NCBI GenBank assembly: GCA_947652115.1 | Contig: OX393562.1 | Coordinates: 28,863,289 to 28,927,288, forward strand | DNA length: 64,000 bases | From: Blastomussa wellsi | Lineage: Eukaryota > Cnidaria > Anthozoa > Scleractinia > Plerogyridae | Reading direction: 5' to 3' | Shown here: piece after piece, positions 11,006 to 23,000 of the stretch | Layout of the letters: each line of letters opens with the position of its first letter | Position numbering within the stretch: the stretch's first letter is position 1 | Notes under the pieces: model-generated | What the model was told of the DNA's origin: nothing | Database searches by the model: none | What the model saw: the letters and a program-made list of their open reading frames with translations, nothing else | Translations under genes and position numbers: made by a program

Positions 11006-14000
11006 TTAGACTACCATCAGGGTAAACAGGTGATTGACACTGACTTTGGACGAACGCCCCGTGGCGGTCACCAACACGTTGTCAGCATCTCCAGTAGTAG
11101 CGGTGGATTTTGCTGTAAACAGGGCGTAGAAGAAACCGGAACGGTTCTTGTAAGCACGGACTGCAGGACGCAACACAAAAGCCTTGAACTTCGAGGAATC
11201 TTTGACCTTGAAGTCAAAAATCTCAGTCGGGCCAGTGTTGTACACGAAGAATATCACCAGTCCTCTTCCACGAAGCGGTACCGTGAATTCACTCTTGGCG
11301 TACAGAACCCTCACCAGGGCTTTACTCGGGTGGACAATGTTGGCGGAGTTACGTTCAAAGTCGTAGTTCTTCTTAGTCTTGCCTCTGAGTTTTAGCTTGA
11401 AGGGAACCGCAGGAGTGGAGAAAGAAGCCGAGAAATGCGCGCCACTTGTACCAACTGCGGTAACGGAAGTCGTGCTTAGGACTTTTTCATCTTCACTCAA
11501 GATTTCAAGGTTTAGTGATGTACCGTCGATCTTATCGCTTGCCCTGACTATCAAGATTATATATGCGGACTTTCCTGCGGTTTCAGAAACAAAAATAATA
11601 CATTAACCATATTTTAACTTGCTTCCCTTTCATATACACACTTTATTCAAAGCTGGTCTTTGCAACTACGCATCAAGCCCCTCTCCAATAAGCGCCCCCC
11701 AACCCCCGAACAAGAAAACCAGCAAAAACTACGTAACTTAACTATACTCTAAAGTTATTTATCCGCAATATTTTCTTAAAATAGTTACTAATTTTAAAAA
11801 TGTGTTAGTAACCACTCCTAAAAACATTTCTTTTGAATGAGACAGACAGATATGATTTGAAATAAGTCCCTTTCTTTTAAGCTGCCCTCAATATCTTGTT
11901 AAGACAGTATACCTCTTTTGAGGCTCTCCAGGCCTTTATAGATTGCGCTTAGGGTCAAATATATTGTACTTACTTACTTAGGGGTGCCGCTGGGGGTTTG
12001 AAACCCTGACCCTGGTTCTAGGACAAAAGGAACGTTAAACACCTACCCTGTCCAGGACAAAGGAAAACGTTTTTTGCACTATAGCGCTTATATCTAGTCC
12101 TGAAAATTATTTGATGTTAACTGATGACTGGCTAAATAAATACGGATTAACGTTTCTGATTTTGGATTGCTTAAAATTATAATTACTCACCAATAAGAGG
12201 ATGGGAAATCGGTAACGGGCTCATCCACTTACGAGGAATGACAAAGATGAAGTCAAAGTCCACGTTTTTCTTGCCGGATGCCTTAATGAGGTATGAGTGT
12301 TTGCCTGCTCCTGGTGACACAAACAACTTCCAAATTCCTGGTCTGGGGTGATCGACCTCGAATATTGCGCCTCTGGGTAAAGAAGTCTTTCCAGAGCTAG
12401 TGGATAGAGCTGCTCCCAGTGGATTTTTCAAGTTGATTATTGGCCCACTGTTTTGGGTTGTGACTGAGACAATGACCTTTTCCATGGAGTCATCAAAAGG
12501 AATTTTATACACAAAGCCACTGTAACTTCTTCTCTTTTTTCCAGGCAATCCCGAGTTGGCGCCACCTCCATCACAAGACGATGCAGCGAGCAAACCTTTT
12601 GAAATCTTCTTCATCTTAGAGAGGTCAAAGCTATTCTTGGGAAGTTCGAACATTTGACCGCAGGTTTCCTTGGCGAGAACTTCAAATGGCTTGAGTGAAT
12701 CCCTCGTACATAGTCCTACGGCATAAAAGGTGTTAAAAAAGTATACACTAGTTCTTTTTGCTTTAGCGGAGATACTCGCCATCAGTTGGTTTTCCGGAGT
12801 CGCATCTTTTGCTGTAGCGTCAGTAAAAACGTAAAGCGATGACTGTGCATCGTCTTTGGAACCTTCATTCAGAGCATCTATGATTCCACGAAAGGCCAAC
12901 TCTGGACAGTCTCCTCCCCCTCTTGGCAAAAGACTATCAATTGCCATCTCAAACTCCTTCCCTTTCCCAGCTTTCATATGTTGGACTGGTCCGGTTGCTA
13001 AATTTATAAGGAAAAGAAACATTTAATTCCTCATTACTCACTCATGCAGCTAAATCATTTTTCGTGTTTTATATTACCACAATATATGTTACATGCAGAA
13101 CTAACGTCAAAGCTTTAAGACTACGTTCTATTGAATGTGGCGACATAAAATGGTCCTGGTTAAGTAAGTAAGTAGTAAGTAGTGTTTATTGAAATCACAT
13201 TGCAGCCCATAGGCTGAATTACGCAATTGTTTACATACTAAAATTTATAAAAATATAACTAGTGGTAACCACTGTTAGAAATTGCGTGCCTAGATGGACT
13301 TAATCCCGAAAACCACCCTGGAATTCTCGTTCCGGCCAAAACCGACCGATCAATTTTAAGTGTCTCTTAAGAGGAAAATCATGTGGGAAAGGGTGCTAAA
13401 ACCTTGCTAACAAAGGAGACGTCTTTTAGCAGCCTATGGTCTTTATCGGATGCAATACTTTGAAAAAGCTTATCGCGTAATGAATCAATGTGATCAGAAA
13501 TTCCCATGCATTATTGTAGCTCGTGCCGGGCATAACAATTGAGATCGGCCGTTTTTCAATGCGAACGAGCTCGTTAATGAGATACTGCGGCAAGGCGCAC
13601 TTTTTGTGTTAAAACGATTTACAGTCACAGTTTCGTTGTCTTTGAAATTGTTTACAAACGCAGCTTTTTTAATTGGGTTTCGTTTTGTGATCATCAAACT
13701 AATTTCATTTTTGTGTCTTATAGCTTTGTGCTCGGTTTGTATTATCCGCCTCATGCAGCCTTCGGCTTAGGCGGATAACACAAACCTCGGCCTTGTTAAA
13801 TTCTCGCTATCATGCTCAACCTAATCTGACTCATCCAATAATTGTAAAATAATTTATGATTGCATATCAAATTCCATGTGCGAAACGATGATCCCCGCAG
13901 AGAAAGCGTGAAATAACGTTAGTATGATACGGATCAAGAGTCGCTCCTTCAAACTGTGTCAAGTTAAGCTCATAAAATGGAAAATCAAACGAAAACCAAA

Positions 14001-17000
14001 CTAGACAAAAACAGTAGATCTAGTAAAATCAGAGGCAATGGAGAGAATTCAAAACAAATTCGTTATTTATTTACATACTTGGGTCGTTGAAAGGCGAGAG
14101 GATGTAGTCTACTTCAGTGTCTTTTCTTGAATAGCCGTTGACTATATATTTAGCGATAGTCTTGGCAGCAGCAATCTCACCGCTCATACTTCCAGTGTCA
14201 TCAATGGCAAACATCAATGTTGCTCTCTCTTTGACGCCCATCATTCGCTCAAACTTGGAAGAGCCCACCTCTTTCTCGATGGAATCCATGTACGTCTTCA
14301 CTGCACTTACACACGGGATACAGCGCTTCTTTCTGCCAGCCTTCCTTTTCTCAGTCTCAATTGTTGTATACAAACCATGACCAAGTGACTGTTGGATGAA
14401 TCTGTTGTTGCCATGTTTTGCGGCTAATTTGATGTAATCTTTGATCTTTGCCAGTCGAAGAGCGGATTGGCTGTAATAGAGCCTCATGGCCTGGGCGTCG
14501 TAAACGGATTTTTCAATTTTATCCACAGTCCTCAGGAAGGTGTTCGATGGCGTGCCCGACGCCCCTTTGATAAACCGAAAGGAAGATCGTTAGAAAACGG
14601 GAATAGACAAGAAAATTCCGCAAGTTAGTTTGTAAAACTGAAAAATCCGTTCACTTTGAATAGAAAATTACAACATTACAAACACAGAAATTAGTGGAAA
14701 ATTACAGTTACACGTACAAGAAAATAGACATCACAAAAAGGTAAACACAATCACTAACAACGTCAGTGAGAAAGCTAAATCACTTTTTGAAAGGATGGTA
14801 GTAGCAGTAGACGGAGTAGCAGTGGCATATTCAGGATAATTAGCACTGAGAGACAGTGCACTGAGCTTGAAGAGACAGTCGGGATCATAGAGATAGTCGC
14901 GAGGGCAGAGACAGTTGAGATGGTACGTAGAGATAGGGAGTTGGAAGAGTGAGTAGAATTAGCAAAGGTGGCAACTGGTAAGGGTAATGATATAGGAAGA
15001 ATGGGAAAAATTGTAGATATGGTAGAGACAGCATACGTGGTATCAACAGTAGAGATCATAGAAATGTAAGCAGCAGGGAGATGTTGAATAAAATAGTGAT
15101 AGTAAAGATAATAGAGTTGGCTGTGATAGTAGACAGAAGACATAGAGGTGATGGTAAAACTATAAATTAGCGATCGTAACGGCAGCTGAGATGATAGAGA
15201 AAATTGAGGTGACAGAATCCGTTGGGACAGAAAAGAAAATCGTTGATAACGACTTGAGAAAAATAGTAGATTATTGAGACATTAGAATTATTAAAGGAAG
15301 TATACGTGATAGAGACAAATCAAGCACTTTTGACAGTAGAATTGATAAAGGCAGTCAAAAAGTCAAATCAAATCAAAACGCCTTTAGAGAGGCTAGAGAG
15401 GGTAGACAGCAGCAATGGAAGAAAGACCTAGGTGGAGGAGACAGTAAATATGGTAGAGGCAGAGCAGACAGTAAAGATAGTGGTAGATGCAGTAGAGATG
15501 ACATAGATAGTTGAAACATGAGAGATAGTAGAGATGAAGGATAAAGTAGAGTTGGTGGAGACATTTGGGAGATGCGACACAGAAGCGATGGTTGCTAAAG
15601 GAGAGATATATTAGAGATAAATAACGATATATTTTAAATATCGTCATTTAGAAATGACAGAGAAAATTTGAAATGATAGAACCAGCAGCAATTATGTAGG
15701 CAGTTAACACAATGGACACAATCATAGTTAATAGAGAGGAATGGTTATGAATCCCGGACAACATCAAAGGAGTAAACAAAGAGGCCAAGATTTATGTGAA
15801 AGGTCCACGACCCTACACATCCTTTGTTTTGAGTTCATACAATATGCATGAATTGCGAAACCTTAGTGTTTCTATCGGTACCTTTCTCCGACAGAAGCCA
15901 ACAACTATTGTGCTTTTCCTGGTTTTACACAGGGTCAACCTTCAAACTTGCGGACAAAATCATATGAAAAAGAATTCTATCGGGTTTTTTAACCATTTCC
16001 CTCTAAAAACCGATAGAGGCAAAGACAACAGAGATGGTAAAGAAGTAGATATATTAGCGATGGAAGGTTCACGAGAGATGTCAGAGACTGTAAAGGTTGT
16101 TGAGCTAGAGACGACATAGACCATAGAGATGTTGATATGATAGAGACAGTAGGGGTAGGGGAAGGAGGGGGGGGGGGGTGTAGAGACAGGAGAGATGGTG
16201 GAGTAAGGAGAGAAAGATAACAGAGACGCTAAAATGGTTGGCACCAGAAATAGAAGAGACAAAAGACGTAGTATCGCTGAAAAAGATTTAATAGATGGCA
16301 GATTTAGTGGAAGTGAAATACTAGGGCGCAGGCAAGAAGAAGTGGTAAAAAGAAATATGAGGAAGTAGAGAAAAATAGTAGACACGAAACAGCAGGTTTG
16401 ACTGCAGAATTGGTAAATACAGTAGAAATAATAGCGGCAGGGGAGATTTTCTAGACAGTAGTGATGGTACAAGTTAAGTTAGTAGAGATGGCAGTGGGGA
16501 TAGTGAGGACGTTTAAAATGTAGACTTGGCGATAGTAACGACAGTAGACACAGCAGCGATGGGAAAGACTAAAAAGATTGCAGATACAATACAGGTAATA
16601 AGGACAGTCGAGATAAGTGGAGATAATAGACAGAAGAAGTGGTACCTATTAAATATTAGAGATGGTAGAATTATTAGAGGCAGTAGAGATTGTGGAGACA
16701 ATTGCAATGGTAGAGGCAATGAAGGTGGCCCGGACGAAATAAATATAGTTTAGACAGTAGAAATTTTGGACAGAAAGTGTATAGTGTAGTATAGAATAGT
16801 ATGGTGTAGTGTAGTGTAGTACAGTGCGGTACAGTGCAGTGAAGTGTAGTATAGTATGGTATAGCACGTACAGTGTAGAATTGAAGTTGTAGCGAGGCAA
16901 GCAAGATGGCAAATGAAACGAGTGGCCGTAGAGATTGTAGACACACTAGAGATGGTGGGGATAGACTTGATAAAATTAATAAGGTAATATGGAAAGAGGT

Positions 17001-20000
17001 GTTTGCATCTTCGATATGCCTTAATGTGACTGCGCGATGCAGTTAAGAGCTATATGGCTATGTGTGCCTTTCATCAATTGACTGAGTAACCGCGCGATGC
17101 AGTTCCAGTCAAGACCCACATTTGACCCTTGCTCGCCATAGAGTCTCCAGTAGCTCAGTGGTTAGAGCATCCGACTAGATCACGGAGGGTCGTGGGTTCA
17201 AATCCCATCTGGGACTCGGATTTTTTCCGAGTTTCTGTTGATGCCATTTCAATGTTGATTTATTTCTTTCATTGCTCTCTTGGAGGTTGGTTGGTTGCAT
17301 CTTCGATATGCCTTAATGTGACTGCGCGATGCAGTTAAGAGCTATATGGCTATGTGTGCCTTTCATCAATTGACTGAGTAACCGCGCGATGCAGTTCCAG
17401 TCAAGACCCACATTTGACCCTTGCTCGCCATAGAGTCTCCAGTAGCTCAGTGGTTAGAGCATCCGACTAGATCACGGAGGGTCGTGGGTTCAAATCCCAT
17501 CTGGGACTCGGATTTTTTCCGAGTTTCTGTTGATGCCATTTCAATGTTGATTTATTTCTTTCATTGCTCTCTTGGAGGTTGGTTGGTTGCATCTTCGATA
17601 TGCCTTAATGTGACTGCGCGATGCAGTTAAGAGCTATATGGCTATGTGTGCCTTTCATCAATTGACTGAGTAACCGCGCGATGCAGTTCCAGTCAAGACC
17701 CACATTTGACCCTTGCTCGCCATAGAGTCTCCAGTAGCTCAGTGGTTAGAGCATCCGACTAGATCACGGAGGGTCGTGGGTTCAAATCCCATCTGGGACT
17801 CGGATTTTTTCCGAGTTTCTGTTGATGCCATTTCAATGTTGATTTATTTCTTTCATTGCTCTCTTGGAGGTTGGTTGGTTGCATCTTCGATATGCCTTAA
17901 TGTGACTGCGCGATGCAGTTAAGAGCTATATGGCTATGTGTGCCTTTCATCAATTGACTGAGTAACCGCGCGATGCAGTTCCAGTCAAGACCCACATTTG
18001 CAAGGGTCAAATCCGAGTCCCAGATGGGATTTGAACCCACGACCCTGTAGTGGCAGAGGAAAAAAGAGACTTTTAACAGTAAAATTGGAAGAGAAGGTTG
18101 GTAAAGTAGAGATGGTAGAGACAGTGTAGAGACAATGCTTAAGGCAGCAAGTATGATACAATAAGCATGAAAGATACAGTACAATTGGCAGACGTAGTCA
18201 GTAGATGCAGCATAGATTGTAGAGGTAGTAGAGAAGGTACAGATAGAAGAGATGGTACATTCAATAAGAAATGGTAGCGACAGTAGAAAGATAATGGAGG
18301 CAGTAAAAATGGTAGAGACCAGCGAGTTGGCAAAGACAGATCAGAAGTGATTGGTGCAGATAGTAGAGAAATTGTAGACACTGTAGAGATAATGCTATAC
18401 AGTAAAGATGGTACAAAACATAGAGATGGTACAGACATTAGAGATAGTACAAACATTAGAGATGATACAGACAGTAGAGAAGGTATAGAAATTGCACAGA
18501 CAGCAGGGATGGCACAGACATTAGAGATGGTACAGACATAACAGATGGAAAAGACAGTAGTGATGGTACAGACATTAGAGATGGTACAGACATTACAGAT
18601 GGAACAGACAGTAGAGATGGTACAGACACTAAAGATGGTACAGACAGTAGTGATGGTACAGACATTACAGATGGTACAGACGTTACAGATGGAACAGACA
18701 TTAGAGATGGCACAGACAGTAGAGATGGTACAGACAGTAAAGATGATACAGACAGTAAAGATGGTACAGACATTACAGATGGAACAGACAGTAGAGATGG
18801 CACAGACAGTAAAGATGGTACAGACAGTAAAGATGGTACAGACATTAGAGATGGTACAGACATTAAAGATGATACAGACAGTAAAGATGGTACAGAGAGT
18901 AAAGATGGTACAGACAGAAGAGATTGTACAGACAGTAAAAATGGCACAGACAGAAGAGATGGTACAGATGGTAAAGATGGTACAGACATTAGAGATGGTA
19001 CAGACGGTAAAAATCGTACAGACAGAAGAGATGGTACAGACAGTAAAAATGGTACAGACAGAAGAGATGGTACAGACAGTAAAAATGGTACAGACATTAG
19101 AGATGGTACAGACATTAGAGATGGCACAGACAGTAAAAATGGTACAGACAGAAGAGATGGTACAGACATTAGAGATGTTACAGACATTAGAGATGGTACA
19201 GACATTCGAGATTGTACAGACAGTAAAGATGGTACAGACATTAGAGATGGTACAGACGGTAAAGATGGTACAGACATTAGAGATGGTACAGACGGTAAAG
19301 ATGGTACAGACATTAGAGATGGTAAGGCAGTAAAGATGGTATAGACATTAGAGATGGTACAGACATTAGAGATGGTACAGACGGTAAAGATGGTACAGAC
19401 ATTAGAGATGGTAAGGCAGTAAAGATGGTACAGACATTAGAGATGGTACAGACGGTAAAGATGGTACAGACGTTACAGATGGTAAGGCAGTAAAGATGGT
19501 ACAGACATTAGAGATGGTAAGGCAGTAAAGATGGTACAGACATTAGAGATGGTACAGACGGTAAAGATGGTACAGACATTAGAGATGGTACAGACGGTAA
19601 AGATGGTACAGACATTAGAGATGGTACAGACGGTAAAGATGGTACAGACATTAGAGATGGTAAGGCAGTAAAGATGGTACAGACATTAGAGATGGTACAG
19701 ACGGTAAAGATGGTACAGACGTTACAGATGGTACAGACATTAGAGATGGTACAGACATTAGAGATGGTACAGACGGTAAAGATGGTACAGACAATAGAGA
19801 TGGTACAGACGGTAAAGATGGTACAGACATTAGAGATGGTAAGGCAGTAAAGATGGTACAGACATTAGAGATGGTAAGGCAGTAAAGATGGTGCAGACAT
19901 TACAGATGGTACAGACATTAGAGATTGTACAGACAGTAGAGATGGTACAGACAGTAAAGATGGTACAGACATTAGAGATGGTACAGACATTAGAGATGGT

Positions 20001-23000
20001 ACAGACGGTAAAGATGGTACAGACATTAGAGATGGTACAGACGGTAAAGATGATACAGACATTAGAGATGGTACAGACGGTAAAAATGGTACAGACATTA
20101 GAGATGGTACAGACGGTAAAGATAGTGCAGACATTAGAGATGGTACAGACATTAGAGATGGTACAGACGGTAAAGATGGTACAGACATTAGAGATGGTAC
20201 AGACGGTAAAGATGGTACAGACATTAGAGATGGTAAGGCAGTAAAGATGGTACAGACATTAGAGATGGTACAGACATTAGAGATGGTACAGACATTAGAG
20301 ATAGTACAGACAGTAGAGATGGTACAGACGGTAAAGATGGTACAGACATTAGATATATTAAGACAGTAAAGATGGTACAGACATTACAGATAACACAGAC
20401 ATTAGAGATTGTACAGACAGTAGAGATGGTACAGACATTAGAGATGGTACAGACATTAGAGATGGTACAGACAGTAAAGATGATACAGACAGTAAATATG
20501 GTACAGAGAGTAAAGATGGTACAGACAGAAGAGATGGTACAGACGGTAAAGATGGTGCAGACATTAGAGATGGTACAGACGATAAAAATCGTACAGACAG
20601 AAGAGATAGTACAGACAGTAAAAATGGTACAGACAGAAGAGATGGTACAGACAGTAAAAATGGTACAGACAGAAGAGATGGTGCAGACATTAGAGATGGT
20701 ACAGACAGTAAAAATGGTACAGACAGAAGAGATGGTACAGACATTAGAGATGGAACAGACAGTAAAGATGGTATAGACATTAGAGATGGTACAGACATTA
20801 GAGATGGAACAGACAGTAAAGATGGTACAGACATTAGAGATGGTACAGACATTAGAGATGGTACAGACATTAGAGATGGAACAGACAGTAAAGATGGTAC
20901 AGACATTAGAGATGGAACAGACAGTAAAGATGGTACAGACATTAGAGATGGTACAGACATTACAGATGGTACAGACATTAGAGATGGTACAGACATTAGA
21001 GATGGAACAGACAGTAAAGATGGTACAGACATTAGAGATGGTACAGACAGTAGAGATGGTACAGACAGTAAAGATGGTACAGACAGTAAAGATGGTACAG
21101 ACATTAGAGATGGTACAGACATTATAGATGGTACAGACATTAGAGATGGAACAGACAGTAAAGATGGTACAGACAGTAAAGATGGTACAGACATTAGAGA
21201 TGGTACAGACATTAGAGATTGTACAGACATTAGAGATGGAACAGACAGTAAAGATGGTACAGACAGTAAAGATGGTACAGACATTAGAGATGGTACAGAC
21301 ATTAGAGATGGTACAGACATTAGAGATGGAACAGACAGTAAAGATGGTACAGACATTAGAGATGGTACAGACAGTAAAGATGGTACAGACATTAGAGATG
21401 GTACAGACATTAGAGATGGTACAGACATTAGATATGGTACAGACATTAGAGATGGAACAGACAGTAAAGATGGTACAGACATTAGATATATTAAGACAGT
21501 AAAGATGGTACAGACATTACAGATAACACAGACATTAGAGATTGTACAGACAGTAGAGATGGTGCAGACATTAGAGATGGTACAGACAGTAAAGATGATA
21601 CAGACAGTAAATATGGTACAGAGAGTAAAGATGGTACAGACAGAAGAGATGGTACAGACGGTAAAGATGGTACAGACATTAGAGATGGTACAGACATTAT
21701 AGATGGTACAGACATTAGAGATGGTACAGACATTAGAGATGGTACAGACAGAAGAGATGGTACAGACAGTAAAAATGGTACAGACAGAAGAGATGGTACA
21801 GACAGTAAAGATGGTACAGACATTAGAGATGGTACAGACATTAGAGATGGAACAGACAGTAAAGATGGTACAGACATTAGAGATGGTATAGACGGTAAAG
21901 ATGGTACAGACATTACAGATGGTACAGACGGTAAAGATGGTACAGACATTAGAGATGGTACAGACATTAGAGATGGTACAGACGGGAGAGATGATACAGA
22001 CATTAGAGATGGTAAGGCAGTAAAGATGGTACAGACATTAGAGATGGTACAGACATTACAGATGGTACAGACATTAGAGATTGTACAGACAGTAGAGATG
22101 GTACAGACAGTAAAGATGGTACAGACATTAGAGATGGTACAGACGGTAAAGATGGTACAGACATTAGAGATGGTAAGGCAGTAAAGATGGTACAGACATT
22201 AGAGATGGTAAGGCAGTAAAGATGGTACAGACATTAGAGATGGTACAGACATTGCAGATGGTACAGACACTAGAGATTGTACAGACAGTAGAGATGGTAC
22301 AGACAGTAAAGATGGTACAGACATTAGAGATGGTACAGACGGTTAAGATGGTACAGACATTAGAGATGGTAAGGCAGTAAAGAATGTACAGACATTAGAG
22401 ATGGTAAGGCAGTAAAGATGGTGCAGACATTAGAGATGCTACTGACAGTGGAGATGTTACAGACGTTATAGGGTACAGGCAGTAAGTTTGGTAGAGAAAT
22501 TAGAGATGGTACAGACAGTAGAGATTGTACAGACAGTAAATATGCTACAGACATAAAGGCGGTACAGATTGGTCCTTGACAGAACAGAGGTTTGAAAAGG
22601 AGATGCGAGAGACAGTACTAAATGTAGAGACAGTAGTGATGGTACAGACAGTAAATATGGTACAGGCAGTAGAAATGGTACAAACATTACAGATGGAACA
22701 GACATTAAAGATGGTACAGACATTGCCGATGGAACAGATATTATAAAGGGTACAGACAGTAAGTTTGGTAGATACATTAGAGATGGTACAGACAGTAGAG
22801 ATGGCACAGACATAAGAGATGGTACAGACAGTAAAGATGGTACAGACATAAAGGCGGTACAGATTGGTCCTTTAGAGAACAGAGGTTTAAAAAAGGTTAG
22901 ATATAAGAGACAGTACTAAAAGTAGAGACAGTAGTGATGGCAGATACGATAGATATGGTGGGATTAGAAAATATAGAAGATACTTTTCAGATATCAGAGA

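Larger units (their letters stand above)
16999..18000 (+). repeat. 292-bp tandem array carrying a tRNA-like gene, three full copies plus a partial fourth
   Basis: Unit starts (GCATCTTCGATATGCC) fall at about 16999-17007, 17299, 17591 and 17883, so the period is exactly 292 bp. As far as I can read by eye, the three complete units are identical. Each contains a tRNA-like segment with Pol III A and B boxes and a T6 terminator hairpin. The fourth copy stops before its tRNA part. It joins an inverted 46-bp piece of the same tRNA at 18001-18046. Identity of copies implies very recent amplification, gene conversion, or an assembly artefact. Confidence 0.88.

Noticed and set aside
15373..16472. Ser/Leu/Tyr-rich minus-strand frames at 15-17 kb
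   Set aside because: Low-complexity translation of the decayed AG-rich repeat, with no domain or splice evidence.
17142..17800. Cluster of three functional tRNA genes
   Set aside because: The anticodon stem has a mismatch, the acceptor needs a bulge, and the would-be anticodon does not suit the arm structure. The identical 292-bp context points to a repeat. Transcription by Pol III remains possible.
18456..19333. Long plus- and minus-strand open frames with six-residue repeats as protein-coding genes
   Set aside because: The 18-bp unit is a multiple of three without stops, so both strands are open by arithmetic. The frames end wherever a 17-bp unit occurs, and there is no splice, signal or codon evidence.
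20358..21482. 374-codon minus-strand frame as an antifreeze- or adhesive-like repeat protein
   Set aside because: Same repeat artefact. The plus strand of the same interval is equally open, and it lies within an intron of the VWA gene on the same strand.
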